DNA of 64,000 nt from Kordiimonadaceae bacterium (GTDB taxonomy: Bacteria; Pseudomonadota; Alphaproteobacteria; Sphingomonadales; Emcibacteraceae): positions 62,001-126,000 of the forward strand of contig JACKKT010000004.1 in assembly GCA_024236295.1 (NCBI GenBank), given 5' to 3'. Below are positions 27,228 through 35,585 of the stretch, one piece after another. How positions within the stretch are numbered: position 1 is the stretch's first letter; the number at the start of each line of letters is the position of its first letter. A program made the position numbers and the translations under genes. Below the pieces are notes generated by a model. The model saw nothing but the letters and a program-made list of their open reading frames with translations, searched no databases and had not been told where the DNA came from.

Positions 27228-27403
27228 GCAAAAAAGACAAAGAAAATAAAACAGGTCAAAAAAAGAAAAATGATGTTATTGAGCTGAATTCACCACCCTG
27301 TTTGATGAGTGAAGTTAATCCTGATTATATGGGTTTGAATGATATTCCTGAAAATAACCAAAAGAAGAAAAAGGAAAATAAGAAGAAAAAGGAAGATAAA
27401 TAG
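27224..27403 (+). CDS. Small lysine-rich protein (59 aa), function unknown
   Basis: An open reading frame of 59 codons whose ATG overlaps the stop of the M24 gene (ATGA), suggesting translational coupling. Both ends are extremely rich in Lys, Glu and Asn (MSKKDKENKTGQKKKN at the start, a KKKKENKKKKEDK tail), around a central non-repetitive segment ELNSPPCLMSEVNPDYMGL with a single Cys. I do not recognise it with certainty. The central segment looks conserved-domain-like; the charged ends could bind nucleic acid or acidic proteins. It could be a fortuitous reading frame. Confidence 0.45.
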   Translation: MSKKDKENKTGQKKKNDVIELNSPPCLMSEVNPDYMGLNDIPENNQKKKKENKKKKEDK

Positions 27404-27406
27404 GAT

Positions 27407-27805
27407 TTATTTTCTACTGCGCATGCCGGGGATAATTTTTAAATCTTTCCGGCAGGTCATTTTTTTATATTTTTCAGTTTCCACACCATAAATGGCAATC
27501 ATACCGTTCTCATCATAATGAAGCCCCCAACCAAACTTTTTAACCAGTGGAGAGGTGCGCAGGCATGCTTTTGGATTTGAGAAAAATAATTCTTTGTTCA
27601 GGTTTATGTCCTCATTTTTAAGATTATTTCTTTCTGCATGAATCTTAAACAATATATCATCACTGTTAAATTTGTATGGAGACCGATTGATCAGAGAATA
27701 CTGCAAACCAGCGATCGTAGTTTCCTTTTCTGGAACCGTTCCTTCTGTTGCATCAGAATCCGGCGATACAGTGATGAATGTATTATAATAATTTGTAGAT
27801 TTCAT
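27407..27805 (-). CDS. DUF6157-like conserved protein of unknown function
   Basis: A 132-residue cytoplasmic protein beginning MKSTNYYNTFITVSPDSDA, with SPYKFNSDDILFKIHA in the middle and SPLVKKFGWGLHYDENGMIA near the end. I match this pattern to a small uncharacterised family (DUF6157) from memory. There is no signal peptide, membrane segment or known catalytic motif. It lies on the minus strand 15 nt downstream of the Bcr/CflA exporter gene and could be cotranscribed with it. Confidence 0.65.
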   Translation of the reverse strand: MKSTNYYNTFITVSPDSDATEGTVPEKETTIAGLQYSLINRSPYKFNSDDILFKIHAERNNLKNEDINLNKELFFSNPKACLRTSPLVKKFGWGLHYDENGMIAIYGVETEKYKKMTCRKDLKIIPGMRSRK

Positions 27806-27820
27806 ATCTGTTTAACATTT

Positions 27821-29059
27821 CTATGAATTCTGTTCCGAGGGGATTTCAACCGAGCGATTTGCAAAAACAAATAGAACCAAGGTGAGCATAAAGGCAATAA
27901 GAAACCCTATTATGACCGGAAGCAGGGTACCATCATAATATTGTCCGATAATGGTGCCGCCAATGATGGATATGATGAATGAAATCGACCCGATGATCGC
28001 AGAGGCAATACCCGCAATATGACCCATTGGTTCCATAGCGAGAGCATTTAAATTGCCAAAAATAAAACCCAGATTAAAAAACATGAAACTGGCAAAAGTG
28101 AGAAACATCCAGAACTTAATATCAATATTCAGCAGCAAAATAAGAAAAATTGCAGAGGCAATCATATTCGCGGTCATTGCCCGGCTGCTGATATTGCGCA
28201 TACCATATTTCATTACGAGGTTCGAATTTAAAAGCGAGGCAACACCAAATGTCAGCGCAAGACCGCCGAAATAAAGAACAAACATCTCACCGGTATTAAA
28301 TATTTCCTGAAAAATTTGACGGCTTGAATTGATATAACCCATCATGCTGCTGAACATTAATCCCATCCCCAGAGTATAACAGACAGTGGCCTTATTTCCG
28401 ATAACAGCGCAAAGCCCGTGATAAAGGTTTGCAGCTTTATAGGGCACCTGGTTTTCTTCTGAGAGGGTTTCTTCGAGCCGGAATGTTACCCAGGCGAGGA
28501 CCGTTACCGCATAAAATACATATAAAAGAAAAATATAGCGCCATGAGGCGATAAATAATATGCCCTGACCAAGGCTTGGGGCAAGGGCAGGGGTCATGAT
28601 AAAAATCATCATGACGAGAGACATAATCCGGGCCATGCCAGCGCCGCTATATTTATCACGGACGATGGACATGGTTGATACATATGGTCCTGATGCGCCC
28701 AGTCCCTGAATGAAGCGACCAACAAGCATTATTTCAAGTGAAGGTGCATTGAAGCAAATGATACTGCCCAATAGATAAAAGATCATACAGTAAAAAAGTA
28801 TTTTTTTACGGCCGATCGCGTCCGACAACGGCCCACTGATTAGTTGACCAATTGCCATACCTGCGAAAATAACACTGATGATATATTGGGGCTGGTTTTC
28901 GTGCTCAACATTGAGATCAGTTCCTATTATGCCGAGAGCAGGCAGCATTGCATCAATGGAAATGGCCACGATTGACATCAGCACAGCCATTAATGCAATG
29001 AATTCCTTTTCACCAACTTTTGATGGATTGGCGATCTTATAATTCTTACTATTACCCAT
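27821..29059 (-). CDS. Bcr/CflA-family multidrug efflux MFS transporter
   Basis: A 412-residue, twelve-helix drug/proton antiporter. Signatures of the drug:H+ group are visible: helix 1 with SIDAMLPALGIIGTDL, the loop 2-3 motif GPLSDAIGRKKIL, and RFIQGLGASGPYVSTMSIVRD. It would export cationic or amphiphilic drugs. It is transcribed with several small detoxification-type genes upstream on the same strand (VOC proteins, DUF1428, SRPBCC), probably controlled by the TetR regulator at the head of the group. Confidence 0.88.
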   Translation of the reverse strand: MGNSKNYKIANPSKVGEKEFIALMAVLMSIVAISIDAMLPALGIIGTDLNVEHENQPQYIISVIFAGMAIGQLISGPLSDAIGRKKILFYCMIFYLLGSIICFNAPSLEIMLVGRFIQGLGASGPYVSTMSIVRDKYSGAGMARIMSLVMMIFIMTPALAPSLGQGILFIASWRYIFLLYVFYAVTVLAWVTFRLEETLSEENQVPYKAANLYHGLCAVIGNKATVCYTLGMGLMFSSMMGYINSSRQIFQEIFNTGEMFVLYFGGLALTFGVASLLNSNLVMKYGMRNISSRAMTANMIASAIFLILLLNIDIKFWMFLTFASFMFFNLGFIFGNLNALAMEPMGHIAGIASAIIGSISFIISIIGGTIIGQYYDGTLLPVIIGFLIAFMLTLVLFVFANRSVEIPSEQNS

Positions 29060-29084
29060 TTTTTATTTTTCTATCTTAAAGCCA

Positions 29085-29486
29085 CTATTGAATATGCTCG
29101 GGATCCATCCAGAAAATTTCCCAAGTATGTCCGTCAGGATCATCAAAGCTACGCTGATACATAAATCCGTAATCCTGTGGGGCACGAATTTCATGTCCAC
29201 CCGCATTAACCGCTTTATCCACCAGGTTATTTACCGCCTCTTTATTTTCAGCGTTGAGCGCAATCATCACTTCTGAAGACTGATGAGCATTGATAATTTC
29301 TTTGCCCGTGAAATTTTTATAATGCCCGTGTGTCAGCAACATCACAAATATTGTGTCGGAAACGATCATACAGGCGCCGTGTTCATTGGTAAATTGCGGG
29401 TTAAATCCATAGCCGATTTGTTTAAAAAAATCCATAGACTTATTCAGATCGGCAACCGGAAGATTTATAAAAATCATTTGTGACAT
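29085..29486 (-). CDS. VOC-family (glyoxalase/bleomycin resistance-like) protein
   Basis: A 133-residue single VOC fold: beta-alpha-beta-beta-beta repeats starting MIFINLPVADLNKSMDFFKQIG and ending FDDPDGHTWEIFWMDPE, the usual metal-site segment. Enzyme activity is not predictable; relatives include glyoxalases, dioxygenases and drug-binding proteins. An AAAGGG ribosome-binding site precedes the start. It stands 12 nt after the PhnB-like gene in the same operon. Confidence 0.82.
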   Translation of the reverse strand: MSQMIFINLPVADLNKSMDFFKQIGYGFNPQFTNEHGACMIVSDTIFVMLLTHGHYKNFTGKEIINAHQSSEVMIALNAENKEAVNNLVDKAVNAGGHEIRAPQDYGFMYQRSFDDPDGHTWEIFWMDPEHIQ

Positions 29487-29498
29487 ACTAATTACCCT

Positions 29499-29972
29499 TT
29501 ATGCGTTTTTTAATTTTTCAATATCCATTTTGGTCATTTTGAGCATCTCTGTCATCACCCGTTCTGCTTTTTCGGGAGCGGCACTGCTCATCAATTCACC
29601 AAGTGTCCGAGGGACAACCTGCCATGAAACACCAAACTTGTCAGTGAGCCAGCCGCATTGGCCGGGTTCACCACCATCTGAAAGTTTTTCCCAGTAATAA
29701 TCGACCTCATCCTGGTCTGCACAATCAATCATGAATGATATGGCCGGTGAAAAGGTAAAATGCGGTCCCCCATTAAGAGCTGTGAATTTTTGTCCGTTGA
29801 GTTCAAAGGATATGGTCATTACGTCACCCGCTTTTTTGCCTGAAACAGCTTCTGCTGATTTTGCATAGCGGGCGATATTATTGATTTTCGAATTTTTAAA
29901 AATCGAAACATAAAAATTCGCGGCGTCTTCCGCCTGATGATCAAACCACAGAAATGGGGTTATTTTCGACAT
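29499..29972 (-). CDS. PhnB-like VOC protein
   Basis: A 157-residue protein of the PhnB/3-demethylubiquinone-methyltransferase-like VOC subgroup. It begins MSKITPFLWFDHQAEDAANF and carries GEPGQCGWLTDKFGVSWQVVP, the group's hallmark. ATG 29972 is chosen over the longer frame because GGAGGGTGATT directly precedes it. Function is unknown; these proteins are frequent in operons with other VOC, DUF1428 and SRPBCC genes, as here. Confidence 0.85.
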   Translation of the reverse strand: MSKITPFLWFDHQAEDAANFYVSIFKNSKINNIARYAKSAEAVSGKKAGDVMTISFELNGQKFTALNGGPHFTFSPAISFMIDCADQDEVDYYWEKLSDGGEPGQCGWLTDKFGVSWQVVPRTLGELMSSAAPEKAERVMTEMLKMTKMDIEKLKNA

Positions 29973-30002
29973 AATCACCCTCCGGTAAATTAGCATCAAA
30001 GG

Positions 30003-30365
30003 CTAAAACTCAACGATTGTTTTAAAACCGCCATATGCCATTCGTTTACAGTCAAAAGGCATATTGTCCATGTCACAGCTTTCTGCAAGCCGCGGATCAC
30101 TATGAACCTTTTCATTTACTGCATCACGGTGTTCGCGCGACTTATATTCAATATATGAGAAAACGGCTATTTCGTCTTCCTGAACTTCAAATGCGGTGGG
30201 AAATGTTTGGCAGAAACCTTTATCTTCCATATCCTCACCTATGCATTCTTTATAGGAAAGGGCACCATGATCTTTCCATACTTCACTGGCTATTTCTGCC
30301 ATTTTCTTATAATCATCCAGCCGGTTTTTTTTAACGGCAAGGACAAAACCGTCGACATAGGTCAT
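30003..30365 (-). CDS. DUF1428 family protein
   Basis: A 120-residue ferredoxin-like (dimeric alpha-beta barrel) protein. It begins MTYVDGFVLAVKKNRLDDY and contains FSYIEYKSREHRDAVNEKV and DMPFDCKRMAYGGFKTIV, which define the family. Its role is unknown; it is commonly found with glyoxalase-like genes. It is 1 nt from the SRPBCC gene stop and probably cotranscribed. Confidence 0.85.
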   Translation of the reverse strand: MTYVDGFVLAVKKNRLDDYKKMAEIASEVWKDHGALSYKECIGEDMEDKGFCQTFPTAFEVQEDEIAVFSYIEYKSREHRDAVNEKVHSDPRLAESCDMDNMPFDCKRMAYGGFKTIVEF

Positions 30366-30366
30366 G

Positions 30367-30915
30367 CTATTTTCCTTCCTGATTTTGTGTGTTTTTCATA
30401 ATTATTTGGTTTAAATTTTCAAGGCCGCTATCAAAGCTTGAATTCATCATTTTTTCGACGTTAAAAACAGTATGCATTAATTTCATGAGGAAATTACGCT
30501 GCCACCACATGCTCCAGGTTACTTCTGTTGCGTTATTCACCGGAGTAAGGGTGAACCCTGCCTTATTTGTTGATGCAAACGGTTTAATGAATTCCAGTTT
30601 TACCATCACTTTCTCATAAGGGATGCTTTCTACAATCGTATCGCTACCCATGCCAGTTTTTTTGCCGTTCCAGCTGTAACTTGCCCCGACGCCCGATTCC
30701 GGCCCCTCATATATAATTTCTGCCTCAGGGTCGGCGCGCATCCAGGGGTTCCAGGTATTAAAATTGCGGGAATTATTGATCTGTTCAAAAATAACTTCGG
30801 CGGGTGCTTCTATGATCCTCGAGCGGGAAATTTTAAATACAGTTGATTTTGAAAATACTTTTATCAGAAAAATGACAATAAGAACGGCCAATCCGACCAA
30901 TATATAATTTAGCAT
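30367..30915 (-). CDS. Membrane-anchored SRPBCC-family protein
   Basis: A 182-residue protein with one N-terminal membrane helix (LVGLAVLIVIFLIKVFS) followed by a START/Bet v1-like lipid-binding fold (about residues 30-170; SRIIEAPAEVIFEQINNSRN, NTWNPWMRADP). Such proteins bind hydrophobic ligands; a polyketide-cyclase-like or stress role is usually guessed. It is the first gene of the minus-strand group and is divergent from the TetR gene. Confidence 0.78.
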   Translation of the reverse strand: MLNYILVGLAVLIVIFLIKVFSKSTVFKISRSRIIEAPAEVIFEQINNSRNFNTWNPWMRADPEAEIIYEGPESGVGASYSWNGKKTGMGSDTIVESIPYEKVMVKLEFIKPFASTNKAGFTLTPVNNATEVTWSMWWQRNFLMKLMHTVFNVEKMMNSSFDSGLENLNQIIMKNTQNQEGK

Positions 30916-30960
30916 GATTTTATTCCCTGATATGATTGTTTATTAAGTCTTGTATTTATT

Positions 30961-30972
30961 TAGCGATCACTA
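30961..30972. promoter_or_regulatory. Candidate TetR operator between the SRPBCC and TetR genes
   Basis: TAGCGATCACTA is a near-palindrome (10 of 12 symmetric positions), followed by TATATAAATA, which could be a -10 region. A related half, GGTCACTA, recurs at about 31014-31021. Location in the divergent promoter fits a self-regulating TetR repressor. Short and unproven. Confidence 0.35.
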
Positions 30973-31034
30973 TATAAATACGCTGTTTGGTGCTTGTCAA
31001 GCATTTTTGTAATGGTCACTACAAAAGAGGTTAT

Positions 31035-31628
31035 ATGACGAAAGGAAGACCCAGAAAGTTCGATAAAGAAGAAGCCCTGGAAACAGCTATGAAGCTATTC
31101 TGGCAGCATGGTTACGAAGGTGTCTCTATCGCAAAATTGGCAGAAGCCATGGGTATTAATGTCCCAAGTCTTTATTCTGCATTCGGAAACAAAGAAAAAC
31201 TGTTTATGGCGGCTTTTGATAAATACAGCCTATTGGGTGGGCATATTTATATAGATTCTCTCAAACAAAAAACCGCCCGCGAAGTCGCATATAGCATATT
31301 AAAAGGTGAGGTCGAGCTGGTTACAAACCCAGAACATCCTGATGGATGTATGGTCATATTAGGGGCACTTGTTACCAGTTCCGATTCAGAACATATCAAA
31401 AAAAGAATGGATGAAATGCGGCAAACGCCGCCAAAATGGATGGCGGAACGCTTCGCACAAGCCATTAAAGAGGGTGATCTTTCCCCGGAAGTGGACCCTA
31501 AAAGTCTGGCCTGTTATATCATGACTTTAAATTCCGGCCTTGCCGTTCAGGCAAAAAGCGGTGTCGGCAAAAAAGAGCTGATGAAAGTCGTTGATATCGC
31601 CATGAAAAACTGGCCCTTTGTTGACTGA
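31035..31628 (+). CDS. TetR-family transcriptional regulator
   Basis: A roughly 197-residue repressor. The N-terminal helix-turn-helix begins KGRPRKFDKEEALETAMKLF and recognises DNA through IAKLAEAMGINVPSLYSAFG. The C-terminal ligand-binding domain holds PEHPDGCMVILGALVTSS, as in YcdC/AcrR-like regulators of the TetR_C_16 type. ATG 31035 is selected since AAGAGG precedes it; the 16 additional upstream codons overlap the probable promoter. It likely controls the divergent detoxification operon. Confidence 0.9.
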   Translation: MTKGRPRKFDKEEALETAMKLFWQHGYEGVSIAKLAEAMGINVPSLYSAFGNKEKLFMAAFDKYSLLGGHIYIDSLKQKTAREVAYSILKGEVELVTNPEHPDGCMVILGALVTSSDSEHIKKRMDEMRQTPPKWMAERFAQAIKEGDLSPEVDPKSLACYIMTLNSGLAVQAKSGVGKKELMKVVDIAMKNWPFVD

Positions 31629-31745
31629 AATTGTTTTAAAGTTTCCTATTCAGCAATTAAAATTATTATTCAGTGCCATAAAAATTTCCCAATTATTATA
31701 TAATTCTATAGGTTATGGATTAATAACTTTGATTTGGAGAAAAAT

Positions 31746-32633
31746 ATGAAATATGTGCCGCTGCGTCGCTCGTTATTAGCATTCAGTTTAACGATGCCGT
31801 TTTATGGATTTGGACTGTCTTTAATTGCCAGTGCTCAGGAAGATAATAATTCGGAAATTCATAAAAAACTCAGCGATCTTGAAAAAAAGTATGGCGGAAG
31901 ACTTGGCATTTCCATGATAAATACTGGCGATAACAGTATAATAAATCATCGCGGCGACGAACGCTTTCCGTTTTGCAGCACTTTCAAACTCATGCTTTCT
32001 TCGGCAATTTTGCAAGAAAGCATATCAAATCCAGATCTGTTAAATATGCGGATTAACTATAGTGAAGCTGATAAAGTGACTTATTCTCCCATTTCAGAGA
32101 AGCATTTTGATGATGGTATGACCATTGCCGAGCTTTGTGCCGCTGCGGTGCAATATAGTGATAATACCGCGGCCAATCTTTTGATTAGGCATTTGGGCGG
32201 GCCGGAGGCAGTGACACAATTTGCCCGTTCAATTGGTGATGAAATGTTCCGGCTTGACCGCTGGGAAACTGAATTAAATTCTGCCGTACCGGGTGACCCG
32301 CGTGATACGACGACACCGGGAGCGATGGCAAAATCCATTCAAAAACTGGTGCTTGGTGACGGGCTTCCTAAAAAACAGCAACTGCAGCTACAGGAGTGGC
32401 TTAAAGGAAATACAACGGGCGATACCCGCATACGCGCAGGTGTTCCAAAAGGCTGGATTGTCGGAGATAAAACCGGAAGTGGCGCATATGGCGTAACCAA
32501 TGATATTGGTGTTATCTGGCCCGAAAATGGAGCACCGATTGTCTTGGCTGTATATTATGCGCATACGGATGAAAAAGCCCCAAATGTAAATGAGGTTGTT
32601 GCCGATGCAACACGGATTTTAATATCTGGTTAG
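31746..32633 (+). CDS. bla: Class A beta-lactamase
   Basis: A 295-residue periplasmic serine beta-lactamase, apparently functional. All catalytic motifs are intact: signal peptide ending near ASA (about residue 30), CSTFK (Ser78, Lys81), SDN (138-140), ETELN (Glu166 equivalent) and KTGSG. The Cys directly before the active serine is typical of several chromosomal and carbapenemase branches, but no partner cysteine can be assigned by eye. ATG 31746 is preferred over 31734, with TTGGAGAAA upstream. The resistance spectrum cannot be predicted; no mobile element flanks it, so it looks chromosomal. Confidence 0.92.
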   Translation: MKYVPLRRSLLAFSLTMPFYGFGLSLIASAQEDNNSEIHKKLSDLEKKYGGRLGISMINTGDNSIINHRGDERFPFCSTFKLMLSSAILQESISNPDLLNMRINYSEADKVTYSPISEKHFDDGMTIAELCAAAVQYSDNTAANLLIRHLGGPEAVTQFARSIGDEMFRLDRWETELNSAVPGDPRDTTTPGAMAKSIQKLVLGDGLPKKQQLQLQEWLKGNTTGDTRIRAGVPKGWIVGDKTGSGAYGVTNDIGVIWPENGAPIVLAVYYAHTDEKAPNVNEVVADATRILISG

Positions 32634-32647
32634 AGCTTGGAAATACG

Positions 32648-33991
32648 TTATTTTGTGTTTAACAAATACTGGTTGATCACATTTTCGTACCATTCCTGCT
32701 TGGCGCTTATTCTTTCCGGTTCTCCATATTCAACGGCCAGATCACGCAGGTCTGAGAGCGATAATTTTCCAGCTTCAAAGTCTGCCCCCTTGCCACTGTC
32801 ATAGCTTTTATAGCGGGCAGCTTTATGGGCGGGAAGCGCGCTTTCATTAAGGATACGGTACGCTATTTCAAGGCCGCGTGCGAAACTGTCCATGCCACCG
32901 ATATGGGCAATGAAAATATCTTCCATATCGGTGCTTTCACGGCGGGTTTTGGCATCAAAATTGAGCCCCCCTGAGCCGAGGCCACCGGATGCGAGCACCA
33001 CCATCATTGCATGCACCGTGTCATACATATCGACTGGGAACTGGTCCGTATCCCAGCCATTTTGTGGATCGCCCCTGTTGGCATCAATGCTGCCAAGCAG
33101 TCCGGCATCGGCACACATCTGCAGATCATGAGCAAAAGTATGCCCGGCTAACGTAGCATGATTGGCTTCTATATTCAGTTTGAAATCCTGATCAAGGCCA
33201 TGATGGCGCAGAAAACCGATGACGGTTTGGGCGTCAAAATCATATTGGTGCTTTGTTGGTTCCATCGGTTTGGGTTCAATCAGGAACGTTCCCTTAAAAC
33301 CATTGGCGCGTCCATAATCACGGGCGGTGGTAAGAAAAGTTGCCAGATGCTCGAGCTCGCGTCTGGTGTCGGTATTTTGCAGGCACATATACCCTTCGCG
33401 ACCGCCCCAGAATACATAATTTTCCCCGCCAAGTTCTATAGTGGCATCAATGGCGCCTTTTACCTGCGCTGCAGCGTGGGTCAGCACCTTAAAATCAGGA
33501 TTGGTCGAAGCACCGTTCATATACCGTGGATTACTGAAGACATTGGCTGTCCCCCAAAGCAGCTTCATTCCTGTTTCCCTTTGCCGTTCTTTGGCAAGCG
33601 AGACCATTTGGCCAAGGTTTTTTTCGCGCTCAATTACACTTTTGGCATCGGGTGCCAGGTCAATATCATGGAAACAGTAATAAGGAACACCAAGTTTTGT
33701 AAAAAGCTCAAAAGCGGCATCCAGTTTATGACGGGCTGCGGTCATAGGGTCGGGCGAAGCATCCCACTCAAAAACCTGAGTACCGGGGCCAAACGGGTCC
33801 GCCCCGGTGCCGCAGAATGTATGCCAGTAACAAACAGCAAAGCGTAAATGCTGGGCCATGGTTTTGTCGCCGATTTTTTTATTGGCATCATAAAATTTAA
33901 AAGCGAGCGGATTATCAGACATTGGGCCCTCATAACCGATTTTTGTAACGCCTTTGAAATATTCTTTATCGCCGATAAATATATTGCTCAA
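32648..33991 (-). CDS. xylA: Xylose isomerase
   Basis: A 447-residue cytoplasmic enzyme converting D-xylose to D-xylulose with two divalent metals. Hallmarks are YYCFHDIDLAP (catalytic His), VFWGGREGYMCLQNTD, and FLIEPKPMEPTKHQYDFDAQ with metal-binding Glu. The length matches class II isomerases (about 440). Translation seems to begin at TTG (33991) with AGGAAG upstream. It is downstream of xylulokinase, the two forming a xylose operon without a local regulator or transporter. Confidence 0.97.
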   Translation of the reverse strand: MSNIFIGDKEYFKGVTKIGYEGPMSDNPLAFKFYDANKKIGDKTMAQHLRFAVCYWHTFCGTGADPFGPGTQVFEWDASPDPMTAARHKLDAAFELFTKLGVPYYCFHDIDLAPDAKSVIEREKNLGQMVSLAKERQRETGMKLLWGTANVFSNPRYMNGASTNPDFKVLTHAAAQVKGAIDATIELGGENYVFWGGREGYMCLQNTDTRRELEHLATFLTTARDYGRANGFKGTFLIEPKPMEPTKHQYDFDAQTVIGFLRHHGLDQDFKLNIEANHATLAGHTFAHDLQMCADAGLLGSIDANRGDPQNGWDTDQFPVDMYDTVHAMMVVLASGGLGSGGLNFDAKTRRESTDMEDIFIAHIGGMDSFARGLEIAYRILNESALPAHKAARYKSYDSGKGADFEAGKLSLSDLRDLAVEYGEPERISAKQEWYENVINQYLLNTK

Positions 33992-34009
33992 TTTATTTGC
34001 TTCCTGCTC

Positions 34010-35521
34010 TTATGAATTGCCGTAATGAAGGGTAATCAGTTTTACAAATGATTGATAGTCCTGATAGACTTTTTCATAATGTGCGACATTTTCAATATCC
34101 GGGGTACAGTGTTTTCCTTTATCTTCGCTTAAGTGATCCTTAATTATTTGCTTAAGCGTTATGGGGTTGCCGGTATATTTTCTATAAGCCCAGAATGTCT
34201 GTAAAATAGCACCGAAGGCGGCATTTTCCTGTTGTTCAAGAATCCGGACCGGAAGGTTTAAAATGTCAGCACATATCTGCCGCCATAGGGCACTTTTGCT
34301 GCCGCCGCCGGTAAGGGTTACTTCCTTAAATTCCATGCCGCATCGTTTGAAAGCGACAAGCCCTGCTTTAAGATTAAAAATACCCGCTTCCATGGCGGAA
34401 CGGATAAGATGGGCATTGGTTGTATTTTGGGGCGTCAGACCAAAAATGGATGCTTTGGCCTTGGGCAGGGCCGGTGTCCTTTCCCCATTAAAAAAGGGTA
34501 TTGTAATGACTCCATCCGCTCCCGGCGGAATAAAGGATGCCAGCTTTTCCATTTCCTGCAAATCCACTTCAAGCAGATCGCGCATCTGTTCTGTGGCAAT
34601 GGTACAGTTCATGGTGCATAAAAGCGGCAGCCAACCGCCGTTTGAGGAACAGAAGGCGGCTAGCTCCCCATCCGGATCAATGGCGGGTTGGTCATGATAG
34701 GCGAATAAAGTGCCTGAAGTGCCCAGGCTGGCGGTCAGTTTGCCGGGTTCAATATTGCCGGTGCCGATCGCCGCCATCATATTATCTCCGCCGCCGGCGC
34801 TGACCACCACATCAGGATTTAAACCAAGCTGATCGGCGATGTCATTATTGAGTGTTCCGACAATATCATCCGCCTTAATGAGTGGCGGCAGGCAGGTTGT
34901 TAAATCGCGAGCAGGATCCAGTGCTTTTAGGGCTTCCCGGCTCCAGCATCTGTTTCTTATATCAAGCAATCCGGTGCCTGAGGCATCCCCACATTCCATA
35001 GTTCTCTTACCTGTCATATAATAATTAATATAATCATGGGGCAGCAGAATAGTGGTCATTTTTTCATAGATTTCAGGATGAAATTTCTTAAGCCAGAGAA
35101 TTTTGGAAGCCGTATATCCAACAGCAATAGAGTTTCCAGTGATTCGCACACATTCCCGCTCACCTCCCATTGCCTCCATAATTTCATAACATTCTTCACT
35201 AGTTGATGTGTCACACCATAATTTTACCGGGTAAAGAACATTTCCTGCTCCATCAATTGGTACGAACCCGTGTTGCTGCCCGGAGACACCAATGGCAACG
35301 ACCGAATTTCTGATATTCGGGTCAATTGCATTTATGCATTCCTTTATGCCGCTGATCCACCATTCGGCCAATTGTTCCATCGTGCCGTCGGGTTTGGCTA
35401 TAATGTCAAGCGGATGTGTTTTTTCGGCCAGAATTTTCTGCCTGTCAGGGCAATAGACCATTACCTTGACGCTCTGTGTGCCCAGATCTATTCCCAAGAT
35501 TGTTTTTTGAGTTGCTGTCAA
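34010..35521 (-). CDS. xylB: Xylulokinase
   Basis: A 503-residue FGGY-family sugar kinase phosphorylating D-xylulose. The N-terminal phosphate motif is GIDLGTQSVKVMVY, GVSGQQHGFVPID is the substrate-site segment, and the C-terminal ADP site contains TLTGGGSKSALWRQI. A TTG at 35521 is the apparent start, preceded by GGGGAC. It is followed after 18 nt by xylA, the two acting consecutively to feed the pentose phosphate pathway. Confidence 0.95.
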   Translation of the reverse strand: MTATQKTILGIDLGTQSVKVMVYCPDRQKILAEKTHPLDIIAKPDGTMEQLAEWWISGIKECINAIDPNIRNSVVAIGVSGQQHGFVPIDGAGNVLYPVKLWCDTSTSEECYEIMEAMGGERECVRITGNSIAVGYTASKILWLKKFHPEIYEKMTTILLPHDYINYYMTGKRTMECGDASGTGLLDIRNRCWSREALKALDPARDLTTCLPPLIKADDIVGTLNNDIADQLGLNPDVVVSAGGGDNMMAAIGTGNIEPGKLTASLGTSGTLFAYHDQPAIDPDGELAAFCSSNGGWLPLLCTMNCTIATEQMRDLLEVDLQEMEKLASFIPPGADGVITIPFFNGERTPALPKAKASIFGLTPQNTTNAHLIRSAMEAGIFNLKAGLVAFKRCGMEFKEVTLTGGGSKSALWRQICADILNLPVRILEQQENAAFGAILQTFWAYRKYTGNPITLKQIIKDHLSEDKGKHCTPDIENVAHYEKVYQDYQSFVKLITLHYGNS

Positions 35522-35585
35522 TACAGTCCCCGAATTTTGTGTTTCTTAAAATTATCCCAGCAATTCTTTATGGACAAGCGGAGAA

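Noticed and set aside
33158..33847. A 229-codon open frame on the plus strand opposite xylose isomerase
   Set aside because: It is antisense to a strongly conserved gene, has no family resemblance, and its frame follows from the codon bias of xylA.
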